From positions 1-64,000 of the forward strand of contig CAZCJL010000001.1 of NCBI GenBank assembly GCA_964498785.1: 64,000 nucleotides of DNA. The letters run 5' to 3'. Under the pieces are notes generated by a model. That model ran no database searches. It saw nothing but the letters and a program-made list of their open reading frames with translations, and had not been told where the DNA came from. Shown piece by piece: positions 17,634 through 26,017 of the stretch. The DNA is from Mariaggregatimicrobium sp964498785 (lineage in GTDB: Bacteria; Zhuqueibacterota; Zhuqueibacteria; Thermofontimicrobiales; Thiofontviventaceae). Made by a program: the position numbers and the translations under genes. Position 1 is the stretch's first letter, and every line of letters starts with the position of its first letter.

Positions 17634-18617
17634 TTAGACGAAACTTGCGGTTGCAGTCTTCAGCATATCCAGAAAATCAAACACCCGGGCAGCATAGCGG
17701 TCTTTGATTTCAAACCGGGATTCACCATGGCCGGATAATTCTTTTTCCAGGCAGGATACAAATCGTTTTAATCTTTTTTGATGAATACCTAATTTTGCTT
17801 GCAGGGGATCAGTAAAAATACCGGCAAAGGAAGTAACGAATGCAAGCGCTGTCATAATAGTTCCGATAGAAGCAATCGTGAGTCCGACTGACGCGGTCAC
17901 GGGAAACAGATTATAATAAAGTGAACCGAGTGAGGGTCCCATGAAAAAATTTTGGACGGCAAAATTTTGTGCGATTGCGCTGGCCATTGCCGTTCCTGTT
18001 GCCATTGCGCCGGGTGTCATTTTGTGAAACATCGTCATCCCGGCAGAGAGAGCGATAATGCTGCCGGCAAGGTCGGCCGCCGCTGTACGTGATGCAGAAT
18101 ACTCAATCAAATTTTCTTCCAGGACTTTTCTGAATTGCGGATCCTGAGATTTATTCCTGATTCGTGTCAGTTCTCTAATAAAAAGTGATGCAATATCCGG
18201 CTGGTTTAATATTTCCTCAAATAATGCGTCTTTTGTTGATTTACGATGGTTCAGAACGAATGGCAATTCCAACAATTCTGTGTAGATGAGCCATCTGATT
18301 TCTTTCTGTACCCGTGTTTCAAAACCAGGAGGTAATTTTTCAATAACGGATGGAAGTCTTTCTGCATTCAATTTACGTAAAAGCGAAGAACTGGCACGCA
18401 AACCAGTGTATGGAAGCGCCCAAAAAATATTAAACGGCCCTTTGACCAAATCAGTGCCCAGAGCATTTTTATTTAGTTTAATAGCGCCGCGAAATGAAAA
18501 ATGCTGATTGACAAAAACCGGAATTTGATCATAACGAGAGGCAATGTATTTTTGAATTGCCACCTCAATCGAATTTTTTACTTGAATGATCTCTTGTTTA
18601 GAATGATCTGTTTTCAT
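17634..18617 (-). CDS. Hypothetical membrane protein (DUF6635-like)
   Basis: A 327-residue protein. The opening AIQKYIASRYDQIPVFVNQHFSFRGAIKLNKNALG...LVKGPFNIFWALPYTG resembles a proteobacterial family I remember as DUF6635. A central region (about 175-275) is rich in Ala/Gly and contains hydrophobic segments, SIIALSAGMTMFHKM and GLTIASIGTIMTALAFVTSF. It starts 3 nt after the stop of pth, so the pair is co-transcribed; that link is probably only positional. Function unknown. Confidence 0.6.
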   Translation of the reverse strand: MKTDHSKQEIIQVKNSIEVAIQKYIASRYDQIPVFVNQHFSFRGAIKLNKNALGTDLVKGPFNIFWALPYTGLRASSSLLRKLNAERLPSVIEKLPPGFETRVQKEIRWLIYTELLELPFVLNHRKSTKDALFEEILNQPDIASLFIRELTRIRNKSQDPQFRKVLEENLIEYSASRTAAADLAGSIIALSAGMTMFHKMTPGAMATGTAMASAIAQNFAVQNFFMGPSLGSLYYNLFPVTASVGLTIASIGTIMTALAFVTSFAGIFTDPLQAKLGIHQKRLKRFVSCLEKELSGHGESRFEIKDRYAARVFDFLDMLKTATASFV

Positions 18618-18620
18618 CGT

Positions 18621-19190
18621 TCAAATAACTTTCACTTTGCGAAATTTGGTTTCTACTGATTCAAAACCGTTATTGAGGCAAAGTTCCAGTGCATCGGTTG
18701 CTTTTTGAAAAAAAAGCGGGAGCTGTTCTCGTTGCTCCGGTAGAAATTTACTCAGGACATAAGATGAAATATCACTATGATCTGGTTTTGAAACTCCGAG
18801 TCGAAATCTCATGAAATCACGCGTGCTTAAACTTTGGGAGACCGAACGGAGCCCGTTGTGACCGGCAAGCCCGCCATTTCTTTTAAAACTAAGAAAACCA
18901 AAATCGAGCTCAATTTCATCATGAATAATTAAAATTTCCTCTGGCGCTATCTTATAAAAAGAGGCTAATAATTGAACACTGTTGCCACTGCGGTTCATAT
19001 AGGTATATGGTTTTAAAAAATATATCTTTTCACCGTAAAAGTTATTTTCCGCATAATAGCCGCTAAATTTTTTCTGCCATGAGAGTGAGTCCAAATAACC
19101 GCCTGCTTCGGCTAATAACCAGGCAATATTGTGACGAGTCATGGAATATTCAATGCCAGGATTTCCTAAAAAGGCAACCAGTCTAATCAT
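18621..19190 (-). CDS. pth: Peptidyl-tRNA hydrolase
   Basis: A 189-residue enzyme that releases peptides from prematurely dropped peptidyl-tRNA. Visible motifs are FLGNPGIEYSMTRHNIAW with the catalytic His near residue 21, PYTYMNRSG, the catalytic Asp in IIHDEIELDFG (about 93) and RNGGLAGHNGLRS. Phe-Leu replaces the usual Gly-Leu before GNPG. Length is normal. First gene of a two-gene unit with the DUF6635-like gene. Confidence 0.93.
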   Translation of the reverse strand: MIRLVAFLGNPGIEYSMTRHNIAWLLAEAGGYLDSLSWQKKFSGYYAENNFYGEKIYFLKPYTYMNRSGNSVQLLASFYKIAPEEILIIHDEIELDFGFLSFKRNGGLAGHNGLRSVSQSLSTRDFMRFRLGVSKPDHSDISSYVLSKFLPEQREQLPLFFQKATDALELCLNNGFESVETKFRKVKVI

Positions 19191-19334
19191 GTATTTCCTT
19201 TAAATTCATAATATCAAATAATTAAACAAAGGTGTAAAAAAAGAACAATCGTTACTCTTTTCATACAACATGAATCCGGAAATTAACGCAAGAAAGAATG
19301 ACAGGCTAAACAGGTAACTTGTTTATTGATAAAA

Positions 19335-19679
19335 TTAGCCCGGAGGCCAGCCAAGTTTACGACCGCCTAAAAAGTGCAGATGAATGTGATATACTTCCTG
19401 TCCCGCATCTTGATTACAATTAAAAACAAGCCGATAACCGCGCTCACTAAGATTTAGTTCTTTTGCCAGATATTTTGCCCGCAAAAAGAGCTTGCCCACA
19501 AGTTTCTGGTCGTCTTCGGTGAGATGATTAATTGTAGGAATATGTTTACGCGGAATAATCAAAACATGCACGGGCGATTTGGGCCGAATGTCATGAAATG
19601 CGACCACGTCTTCATCTTCAAATAAAATGTTGGCCGACATTTCATGATTCACGATTTTACAAAAGATACAATCTTCCAT
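19335..19679 (-). CDS. HIT-family (Hint-type) nucleotide-binding hydrolase
   Basis: The protein is 114 residues from the ATG at 19679, giving the standard MEDCIFCKIV start; a TTG three codons earlier is an alternative. It has a CxxC zinc pair near the start, RPKSPVHVLIIPRKHI in the middle, and the histidine triad in VYHIHLHFLGGR at about residue 100. Hint-type proteins hydrolyse purine nucleoside phosphoramidates; the physiological substrate in bacteria is uncertain. It sits alone, upstream of pth on the same strand. Confidence 0.9.
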   Translation of the reverse strand: MEDCIFCKIVNHEMSANILFEDEDVVAFHDIRPKSPVHVLIIPRKHIPTINHLTEDDQKLVGKLFLRAKYLAKELNLSERGYRLVFNCNQDAGQEVYHIHLHFLGGRKLGWPPG

Positions 19680-19911
19680 ATTAGCCAAATGTTTAGGTGA
19701 TCAATTTTATTTTTTTGAAACATAAATATACAATATTCAGCGTTTAATTACAATGATTTTTTATTAATTTTTTGATGATTGGATTGAATAGAAAAGTGTA
19801 CTGTAAAGTACAAAGTTATGTACCTGAGCGGGCAATTTTATTATATATCGAAGTATATTATAGTCGATATAAGTTATAAATAAATAAAAAATTGAGCGGT
19901 ATTTAAATTAG

Positions 19912-19928
19912 CGGCATGTGCCTTGCAT
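19912..19928 (+). promoter_or_regulatory. Candidate sigma54 promoter (-24/-12)
   Basis: CGGCATGTGCCTTGCAT fits the consensus TGGCAC-N5-TTGCA, with GG and GC separated by exactly 10 nt. It ends about 58 nt before the ATG of the beta-barrel gene at 19986, a sensible leader length. The activator is unknown. Confidence 0.6.
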
Positions 19929-19985
19929 TTGAAATGGTCAAAAGTGAAAATAAAGAACAATCATAAAAATATTCGGAGGTAAAAT

Positions 19986-20525
19986 ATGAAACGCACAGTT
20001 TTCAGAATCACCATATTCGCCCTTTTCGCGATCTTAGCAGTTCACACAATCGCCGATGCTCAAATCCGTCGAAAACCACGGCGTCCGAAACAGATGATGA
20101 ATAAGCAAATTAATCCTGCACCAGCCATTGGATTACGAATCGGCAATGATTTTGAAAATGAACTATATCTGCTCGGTGGACAATTTTGGATGCCGGTTGG
20201 TCGTTTCTGGACGGTGGCGCCAAATTTTGAATACTATTTCGTTGATGAAAACGATAATTACACTCGCTGGCAATTCAACGCTGATCTGATTTTCAAGCCT
20301 GCTCCGAGAAGTCCATTTCATATTGGGGGTGGACTTGCAGCGAACTACCTGACGCCTTCAGAAGGTGATAGTGACACTAAATTGGGTGGCAATGTTTTGG
20401 TAGGTCTTGATTTTAGCGGATTGCGAAAAGCAAGCATGTATCCTTATATCCATGCCCGCTGGACTTTTCTCGAAGATGATAATTACTTTTCCCTCGTTGG
20501 TGGAATAAACGTTGTGCTTCGTTAG
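19986..20525 (+). CDS. Small outer-membrane beta-barrel protein
   Basis: A 179-residue protein with a signal peptide (hydrophobic residues 8-24, cleavage about ADAQ). A short basic linker of Arg/Lys/Pro follows, and then alternating strands (AIGLRIGNDFENELYLLGGQFWMPVG, LIFKPAPRSPFHIGGGLAANY, VGLDFSGL, FSLVGGINVVLR) typical of an 8-stranded OmpA/OmpW-like barrel. No family can be named. The start is behind CGGAGGTAAAAT. A candidate sigma54 promoter lies upstream and a strong terminator downstream, so it is a single-gene unit. Confidence 0.7.
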   Translation: MKRTVFRITIFALFAILAVHTIADAQIRRKPRRPKQMMNKQINPAPAIGLRIGNDFENELYLLGGQFWMPVGRFWTVAPNFEYYFVDENDNYTRWQFNADLIFKPAPRSPFHIGGGLAANYLTPSEGDSDTKLGGNVLVGLDFSGLRKASMYPYIHARWTFLEDDNYFSLVGGINVVLR

Positions 20526-20554
20526 TTTTTCCTGGTGGAATTAGTTTTTAAGTG

Positions 20555-20588
20555 AAAGCTCTGGTTGATAAAATACCAGAGCTTTTTT
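20555..20588 (+). terminator. Rho-independent terminator
   Basis: Arms AAAGCTCTGGT and ACCAGAGCTTT around a 9-nt loop, followed by T-run; ends the beta-barrel gene. Confidence 0.88.
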
Positions 20589-20798
20589 TATGATTGAAAA
20601 TTTATCACATGATTAAAAAGCATGCATTTGGGACAGATGTTTTTGTGGTGCAATGTTCTGTTTGTAATATGCATAACCTTTTGAATTATTCAAAATTATC
20701 TAATTACAAAATTATGATTAAAAATTATGTTTAATGGAATAGTAATTGCTGATAGCCATGCTGATGATGGATAACTTAATTTATTTTGGGAGTTTATA

Positions 20799-21056
20799 AT
20801 GCGATGTTCGGGTAGTGAGTTGGTTTCTTTAAATGAAGCACAACGAATATTAAAAGTCCAAAAAAAGGAATTGTTTCGACTGATTGATTGCGGGAAGCTT
20901 ATTCCTTACAAAACTGGGGCCAAAATCCAAATAGAATTGGAAAGTATAATTGCGATGAAATCGTGCACGCATCAACGAGCGAGTGTGAATAAAGATAGCT
21001 ATTTTGCAGATAATTGTTCAAGTGCAGAAATTGATATGATTTCAGAGTGGACATAA
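20799..21056 (+). CDS. Small excisionase/MerR-like helix-turn-helix protein
   Basis: An 85-residue protein. LVSLNEAQRILKVQKKELFRLIDCGKLIPYKTGAKIQIELESI (residues about 8-50, seen as two contiguous helical parts plus a wing) follows the pattern of excisionase-type HTH_17 domains. The C-terminal 30 residues are polar and not recognised. The start is behind TTTTGGGAG. It has no integrase or other mobile genes nearby, so it may be a stand-alone regulator. Function is inferred from fold only. Confidence 0.6.
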   Translation: MRCSGSELVSLNEAQRILKVQKKELFRLIDCGKLIPYKTGAKIQIELESIIAMKSCTHQRASVNKDSYFADNCSSAEIDMISEWT

Positions 21057-21115
21057 ATTTAATTTGTACCTAAATTTCTAAAATGAATTATAAAAATGAA
21101 AAAATAGATTTATTT

Positions 21116-21193
21116 CCCGCGAAACACACGAAATAGTGCTTAATTCAAAATAAAAAAATAACATTTCGTGTATTTTTGTGTGTTTAGTGGGCT
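21116..21193. repeat. Degenerate inverted repeat of the ACACACGAAA type
   Basis: CCGCGAAACACACGAAAT near 21117 and ATTTCGTGTATTTTTGTGTG near 21163 form an imperfect inverted pair. Similar CACGAAA-rich extragenic sequences are known from many genomes. No coding content. Confidence 0.4.
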
Positions 21194-21245
21194 AAAATTG
21201 TATAATAATTTTCTTTTTAGAATTTTAGATTATATATAAAGCAAC

Positions 21246-21279
21246 AAAAAAGGATGCCTTAATAAGCATCCTTTTTTTT
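21246..21279 (-). terminator. Terminator after tRNA-Pro
   Basis: Arms AAAAGGATGC and GCATCCTTTT around an 8-nt loop with T-runs on both sides; it lies directly 3' of the tRNA gene on the minus strand and could work in both directions. Confidence 0.85.
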
Positions 21280-21280
21280 G

Positions 21281-21355
21281 TCGGGGCGCCGAGATTTGAA
21301 CTCGGGACTTCCTGCTCCCAAAGCAGGCGCGCTACCCGGACTGCGCTACGCCCCG
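21281..21355 (-). tRNA. tRNA-Pro (anticodon TGG)
   Basis: Reading the minus strand gives a 75-nt cloverleaf. The acceptor stem is CGGGGCG with CGCCCCG and discriminator A. The D-arm contains AGCGCAGTCCGGGTAGCGC, the anticodon stem CCTGC/GCAGG encloses the loop TTTGGGA (anticodon TGG), and the T-arm contains GAGTTCAAATCTC. The CCA end is not encoded. It sits between rdgB and an independent terminator. Confidence 0.95.
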
Positions 21356-21394
21356 TTATTAGAAGTCTAAATGTAACTAAATTATTTATAAAAA

Positions 21395-22000
21395 TCAAGC
21401 AATATTTTCAAAATATTGACGCACTTTTCGGAGAGCAAAGCCGCGATGGCTAATGTTATTTTTTACTGAAAGCGGCATTTCAGCAAAAGTTTGATTATAT
21501 CCCGGAACATAAAAAAGTGGGTCGTACCCAAATCCGTGCGACCCTTTTATTTTGTTCAGGATGAAACCGTGGCACGTTCCTTCCAGTAAAGTTACCTGAC
21601 CATTTTCAGCAATTGCGATAACACATCGAAAACAGGCGGTTCGTTGCTCTATGGGGACGTCTTTCAATTTGTTTAATAGCTTCTCATTGTTCATTGCATA
21701 AGTTGCATTCTCTCCGGCAAATCGACTTGAGTAAACGCCCGGATCTCCGTTAATGAAATCGACTTCAAGCCCTGTATCATCAGCAAGGCTCGGAAGTCCG
21801 GTTGCCTGATGTATTTCCCGGGCTTTTTTTTCGGCATTCGCTTCAAGCGTATCGCCATCCTCAATAATTTCTGGTATTTCAGGGAAGGAATCTAATGTTA
21901 CAATATCTATATTTAACCCGGATAACATATCTTTAATTTCTAATATTTTATCCTGATTGCGAGTCGCTAAAATCAGATTTTTCTGTGATCTTCCAGACAT
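21395..22000 (-). CDS. rdgB: RdgB/HAM1-family XTP/dITP pyrophosphatase
   Basis: A 201-residue house-cleaning enzyme that hydrolyses non-canonical purine NTPs (ITP, dITP, XTP) to the monophosphates and so keeps them out of DNA. Landmarks are LILATRNQDKILEIKDML at the N-terminus, LPSLADDTGLEVDFINGDPGVYSSRFAG in the middle, and KGSHGFGYDPLFYVPGYNQTFAEM near residue 155. Full length. It starts 4 nt after the preceding small zinc-ribbon gene, and is the last protein gene of the sigma/anti-sigma/HtrA-like unit. Confidence 0.94.
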   Translation of the reverse strand: MSGRSQKNLILATRNQDKILEIKDMLSGLNIDIVTLDSFPEIPEIIEDGDTLEANAEKKAREIHQATGLPSLADDTGLEVDFINGDPGVYSSRFAGENATYAMNNEKLLNKLKDVPIEQRTACFRCVIAIAENGQVTLLEGTCHGFILNKIKGSHGFGYDPLFYVPGYNQTFAEMPLSVKNNISHRGFALRKVRQYFENIA

Positions 22001-22004
22001 CTAA

Positions 22005-22202
22005 TTAGCCGTAGACCTCGTTTTGGTTGCATTTACATACACTAACATATCTCTCTTTGAACTTCCATACTTCATTATTATCTTTTATAGAATTTATTAC
22101 CTGGACATAATTAAAGGTTTCGCCACATTTATTACAATGATTTTTTTGGTCTTCTTTATTAACACCAAGCTTTGCTGAAAAACTTTTATCCTTTCGACCC
22201 AT
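22005..22202 (-). CDS. Small zinc-ribbon-like hypothetical protein
   Basis: A 65-residue protein with CNKC near residue 23 and a CKC pair near residue 58, which together could bind one zinc. Its N-terminal part is basic. It is packed between the HtrA-like gene (28 nt) and rdgB (4 nt), and hence probably co-expressed. I do not recognise the family and cannot assign a function. Confidence 0.6.
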   Translation of the reverse strand: MGRKDKSFSAKLGVNKEDQKNHCNKCGETFNYVQVINSIKDNNEVWKFKERYVSVCKCNQNEVYG

Positions 22203-22230
22203 TTTGTGTATCTCCTATACTTAATACTGG

Positions 22231-23463
22231 CTATTTGTGTTTATTATTCATTTTATTTTTTAATTGATCCAATTCCTGCTCTAATCGATTCACTTTATTA
22301 TTTAGTCGGATAACAGCTTGATTATCGCGTGTAACTCGTTGATGCCGTAAATTTTTCAATGACTTCTGGCGATAACCCGCTTCTTGCTGAGGAATTGAAT
22401 ATGATTTTCTTTTTCCTACAGTTACAAATACATTTAGGTGTGCATTGGATCTCAGAAAACTTAACGGTACTGTTGAACCAGGTTTAATTCTTTTAATCAA
22501 CCGTCCCAATTGCAATGGATGGTGTAACGTTTCATTGTTAAATTTAATAAGAATATCGTCTTTTTTAAGCCCTGCTTTGTCGGCAGGAGAACCATCAAGA
22601 ACTTTCACAATTCTGAGGTGTCGCGCGAATGCTGTATCTGGTTCGATTTGAATACCAATCCAACCAGTTTCTTCATGGTATGCTCGAATAATTTCGTTGG
22701 CAATCGCACAGGTTTTGGCTATCGGGAAGGCAATTCCTGCATCAGCAAACAGGTTTTCGTTTGCTGGATCTCTCTGTACTTCAATTTGAGCAGCCAAGAT
22801 ACCAATAACTTTGCCATGAATATCAAAAACCGGACTTCCACTATTCCCGGGGCTTACTAATACCGATAAATGTATTAATCCATGTTCCAAAAGTCCACTT
22901 ACCAGTCCAAATGAAATCGACGGTGAAATTCCCATGGAATTACCCATTAACGTTACCCATGCCCCTAATTGGATTTCCTCTGTTGTATCGATTTGCGGAG
23001 GCTTTAAATTTTTAGCGTCTATTTTTAATACCGTTATGCCGGTTTCCGGATCTTTTCCGATAAATACCGGTTGATATCTGGAGCCATCGTGCAAAATGAC
23101 CTTAATTTCTTCAAATTCGTTAAGTTCATTATTTTTAGTAATAATGTAACCTTCTTCATTATAAATCAATCCCGAACAAATGCTATTATAAAAAATAGTC
23201 TTTTCTTCTCTTGTATCTTTGAAGAACGAAAGTATACCATTTTCTTTTGAAATGGTGTAAGAGTGGGATGATTTTGAAGAAATGGTGACAACTGAGGGTT
23301 TTGCTATTTTTACCAATTCAGAAATTTCATTCTGAATTTGTTCCAGTACTTTATTACGGGGAAAAGCAAATAATAAATTATACGAAATAAGTATTAGATA
23401 AATAAATACTAATAAATTAATGACTTTGCTCTTCATCGCCACTTGTCCCTGAAACCCTATCAT
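22231..23463 (-). CDS. HtrA/DegP-like trypsin-fold PDZ protein with degenerate catalytic triad
   Basis: A 410-residue exported protein with an N-terminal hydrophobic signal (about residues 14-34), an HtrA-like protease domain (about 60-255), one PDZ domain (about 265-350, with GSPADKAGLKKDDILIKFNN) and a C-terminal coiled coil (NNKVNRLEQELDQLKNK). In active HtrA proteins the His is in TNNHVV, the Asp in TDIAVLK and the Ser in GNSGGP. Here the equivalents read TKNNEL, TGITVLK and GNSGSP, so His is replaced by Asn and Asp by Gly while Ser is kept. It is likely proteolytically inactive, a sensor or chaperone. The ATG overlaps the anti-sigma stop (TAATG); an internal ATG at 23436 is an alternative start. 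Confidence 0.8.
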   Translation of the reverse strand: MIGFQGQVAMKSKVINLLVFIYLILISYNLLFAFPRNKVLEQIQNEISELVKIAKPSVVTISSKSSHSYTISKENGILSFFKDTREEKTIFYNSICSGLIYNEEGYIITKNNELNEFEEIKVILHDGSRYQPVFIGKDPETGITVLKIDAKNLKPPQIDTTEEIQLGAWVTLMGNSMGISPSISFGLVSGLLEHGLIHLSVLVSPGNSGSPVFDIHGKVIGILAAQIEVQRDPANENLFADAGIAFPIAKTCAIANEIIRAYHEETGWIGIQIEPDTAFARHLRIVKVLDGSPADKAGLKKDDILIKFNNETLHHPLQLGRLIKRIKPGSTVPLSFLRSNAHLNVFVTVGKRKSYSIPQQEAGYRQKSLKNLRHQRVTRDNQAVIRLNNKVNRLEQELDQLKNKMNNKHK

Positions 23464-24074
23464 TAATATACTATTTGGTTAACCTGATAAGACTGTTTGT
23501 TTCTAAGCGCTAAACTGTCTCTGTTTTGAGTTCGATTGATGGAATCCAAATAACTGGAGTTTAAGGATTGTCCCTGAGTTTGTATCAACTTTTCCGGTGA
23601 CGTCCTTTCGATTACGTATATTACATTTTCTGTTTCTTTCATAATATCGGAATTCGTTTGTTGTGCAGGATTCCCGCCATACCATTCGTCGTTTATATAA
23701 GCATCCGGTGTTGGCGATTGATATGGCTTTTTCACTTGTTCCAGGACTAAAACAATAGCGATAACTATTATCGCAACAGACATACCGTAAATTGGTATTT
23801 TTGCCGGCCAACTCCAGACTATTTCATGTAAACGACGCCTCCCAATTCCCGATTCAATTCTGATTCTTGTGTGCAAAACCGTATCAAAATCTTCTGATGT
23901 CTGTATTTGTTTGAATTTTTTCATCTGAGTTGATAATTTATCTACTCTGGAAACTGTATCCGCACAGTTAATACACTCTTCAAGATGTCTTTCGAAAGAG
24001 GTTTTATCTGTGCCTTTTAGCGCCCCCTCAATATAATCGGAAATCAATTTTTTAAATCGTTTACATTTTTTCAT
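23463..24074 (-). CDS. Zinc-finger (zf-HC2) anti-sigma factor
   Basis: A 203-residue single-pass membrane protein. The N-terminal HLEECINCADTV, with the upstream CKRFKKLISDYIEG, is the HxxxCxxC zinc-associated anti-sigma fold, which binds ECF sigma factors. A transmembrane helix lies at about residues 91-112 (YGMSVAIIVIAIVLVLE). The periplasmic tail, about 90 residues, is polar and could be the signal-receiving part. It lies 106 nt downstream of the sigma gene and overlaps the HtrA-like gene by one base. By analogy with RseA, envelope signals would release the sigma factor. Confidence 0.88.
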   Translation of the reverse strand: MKKCKRFKKLISDYIEGALKGTDKTSFERHLEECINCADTVSRVDKLSTQMKKFKQIQTSEDFDTVLHTRIRIESGIGRRRLHEIVWSWPAKIPIYGMSVAIIVIAIVLVLEQVKKPYQSPTPDAYINDEWYGGNPAQQTNSDIMKETENVIYVIERTSPEKLIQTQGQSLNSSYLDSINRTQNRDSLALRNKQSYQVNQIVY

Positions 24075-24180
24075 TGATACCCCAAATTTTACCTAAGTGC
24101 CTGTTCTCTTATCTGTACTCTTTGTACAATGAATTTAAATTCCTCCCTTCTATTTCAAAAAGCAATTAGCTGAAAATTTA

Positions 24181-24813
24181 TTAATTTTTTAATAAATGTT
24201 TCAGTCTTTCCTGAAGTTTTAGTCTTCCTCTGTTTACTCGTGATTTTACTGTTCCTAATGGAATATTAACTATTTTACTAATTTCTTCGTAAGACAGTTC
24301 CTGAACATCTCGAAGTAATATCACTTCTCTGAATTTTGGTGATAAGGACTGAATTTCCTGGTGTATTATTTCTTCTTTTATTGAACCATCTACAGTTTTT
24401 TCAGGATTAAACGCTTCGTCAGAAATATCATAATCTTTATCGTCATAACCCAGATCTGTTATTGAGAAAAATTTTCGTCGTTTTCTTTTTCGTAACTCTG
24501 TCTTGGCTAAGTTGCCGGCAATAGTATAAATCCAGGTCGAAAATTTAGCTACTTTTTGGTAGGCCTTTCGATTCCTGTAGACTCTGAGAAAAGTTTCTTG
24601 TACCAAATCTTCCGCTTCTTCAGAATTTCCCAAAAAACGGTAGACGAAGTTCAATAATTGATTTTTGTAACGCTTTACAATTAAATCAAATGCATAGAGA
24701 TCTCCATTTTGAAATCTCTCAATTAAATCTTCATCTGATGGTTTCTTTGTTTTTTCCTCATAAGTCATTTCGTAATCCTTAATTTTAACCGATGGGACTT
24801 CTAAAAGTTCCAT
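24181..24813 (-). CDS. ECF RNA polymerase sigma factor (RpoE/SigW-like)
   Basis: A 210-residue protein with sigma region 2 (SEEAEDLVQETFLRVYRN, then FSTWIYTIAGNLAKTELRKRKRRK) and region 4 (LSPKFREVILLRDVQELSYEEISKIVNIPLGTVKSRVNRGR), the helix-turn-helix that reads the -35 element. Its cognate anti-sigma gene is next, and the HtrA-like gene follows. That is the usual layout of an envelope-stress regulon. The basic RKRKRRKFF segment between regions 2 and 4 is longer than usual. No clear auto-regulated GGAAC-type promoter is visible upstream. Confidence 0.93.
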   Translation of the reverse strand: MELLEVPSVKIKDYEMTYEEKTKKPSDEDLIERFQNGDLYAFDLIVKRYKNQLLNFVYRFLGNSEEAEDLVQETFLRVYRNRKAYQKVAKFSTWIYTIAGNLAKTELRKRKRRKFFSITDLGYDDKDYDISDEAFNPEKTVDGSIKEEIIHQEIQSLSPKFREVILLRDVQELSYEEISKIVNIPLGTVKSRVNRGRLKLQERLKHLLKN

Positions 24814-24898
24814 AATATAACTGTATGTAAACGATGCTGTGTTTTTTCGGAGATTGTATTATCTAAATAATATGACAATTTATTTTACCAGCCTGGCA

Positions 24899-25891
24899 TC
24901 ATAGTTTAATGAGATTATATACAAGCATTTGCATAATAAAATTAGGGGTTTGGTATCCGGTTTTTAGATTTCGATCTGCCTGCTGTAATAATAAAAATGC
25001 CTGTTCAATTTTTTTTGGTGTATAATAACGGGCAGCCGAACGATATTCTTTTACAAAATAAAAATTTACCCCGGCCAATTTAGCGATTTCGTTATCTGGT
25101 TTACGAATATTTTGAGGCGCTAATACCTTGAGCAACGTACAAAAATAATTCGTCAACCGGATGATCATTACTGTTGGAGGTTCTCCCTGTTCCATTAATT
25201 GGTTAATGATTAATAGACCAGCTTCTAAATTTTTTTGACCGATTACTTTTGTTAAATGAAATACATTAAATTCTTTGGAAAATCCAACAACAGCCTGAAT
25301 ATCTGCTTCCTGAATTCGACTACCATCAGCCAAATTAAGGAATACTTTCTCAAGCTCATTAACTAAATTCATCTGCGAATTACCAACATACGTATGGAGT
25401 AGTTGAATCGCCTGAGGTGTTATCTCGTTTCCGCGGTCTTCGATGTATTTTTTTATCCATGGCCCGACTTGATTGTCATAAAGAGATTTAAATTCGACAG
25501 TTGCGGTATTTTTTTTTAGTGTACTATACGCTTTGCCTCTTAAATTATCCGCATTTGCTAAAAGAACCATACAGGTCGTGGGTGTTGGTGATTTTGTATA
25601 ATCAGCGATCCTGTTTAAATGGCTGGTAGACCATTTTTGAATTTCTTTAACGATTATCGTTCGCCGTTCAGACATCATCGGGTATGACCGGGCCACGTCA
25701 ATTACCTTGATGCTATCCGTATCACTGGCATAATAAATATCAAGGTTAAAATCTCGCACCTCAGATTGTACGGTGTGTTCAATAACTTTGTCGGTCGCCC
25801 GGTCCATTGAAAATTTTTCTTCTCCAAAAAAATAATAAACCGGTGCAATGTCTTTCTTTTTTAAATTTTTTAAAAAAGTATTATATTCCAT
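24899..25891 (-). CDS. holA: DNA polymerase III delta subunit
   Basis: A 330-residue clamp-loader subunit. The N-terminal PVYYFFGEEKFSMDRATDKV, the mid-domain SYPMMSERRTIIVKEIQKW and ITPQAIQLLHTYVGNSQMNLVNELEKVFLN, and C-terminal helices with LRLTNYF-type sequence are the expected pattern. It opens the beta clamp with the other loader subunits. The start is 9 nt after the small MetS-like gene, so it may be in the same transcript as the transporter. Confidence 0.9.
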   Translation of the reverse strand: MEYNTFLKNLKKKDIAPVYYFFGEEKFSMDRATDKVIEHTVQSEVRDFNLDIYYASDTDSIKVIDVARSYPMMSERRTIIVKEIQKWSTSHLNRIADYTKSPTPTTCMVLLANADNLRGKAYSTLKKNTATVEFKSLYDNQVGPWIKKYIEDRGNEITPQAIQLLHTYVGNSQMNLVNELEKVFLNLADGSRIQEADIQAVVGFSKEFNVFHLTKVIGQKNLEAGLLIINQLMEQGEPPTVMIIRLTNYFCTLLKVLAPQNIRKPDNEIAKLAGVNFYFVKEYRSAARYYTPKKIEQAFLLLQQADRNLKTGYQTPNFIMQMLVYNLIKL

Positions 25892-25900
25892 ATTTATATA

Positions 25901-26017
25901 TCATGATTTTTTCGTTTTCGCGGGCTCTCTTTTAATTGCTAGTAAAAGAAAATAGAAAAAACCGCCCCATAGAAAAATTATAATAACTGTCATCATAATG
26001 AATGCTGTTAATTTCAT
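25901..26017 (-). CDS. MetS-like small subunit of NSS transporter
   Basis: A 38-residue open reading frame, too short for most gene callers, with ATG at 26017 overlapping the transporter stop in TAATG. Reading from the sequence gives MKLTAFIMMTVIIIFLWG, a second hydrophobic GFFYFLLLAI, and a basic KREPAKTKKS tail: one membrane-spanning helix followed by a charged cytosolic end. Its position and form match the methionine/alanine importer small subunit MetS that accompanies NSS transporters (MetP in Corynebacterium). The end of the frame leaves 9 nt before holA. Confidence 0.8.
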   Translation of the reverse strand: MKLTAFIMMTVIIIFLWGGFFYFLLLAIKREPAKTKKS

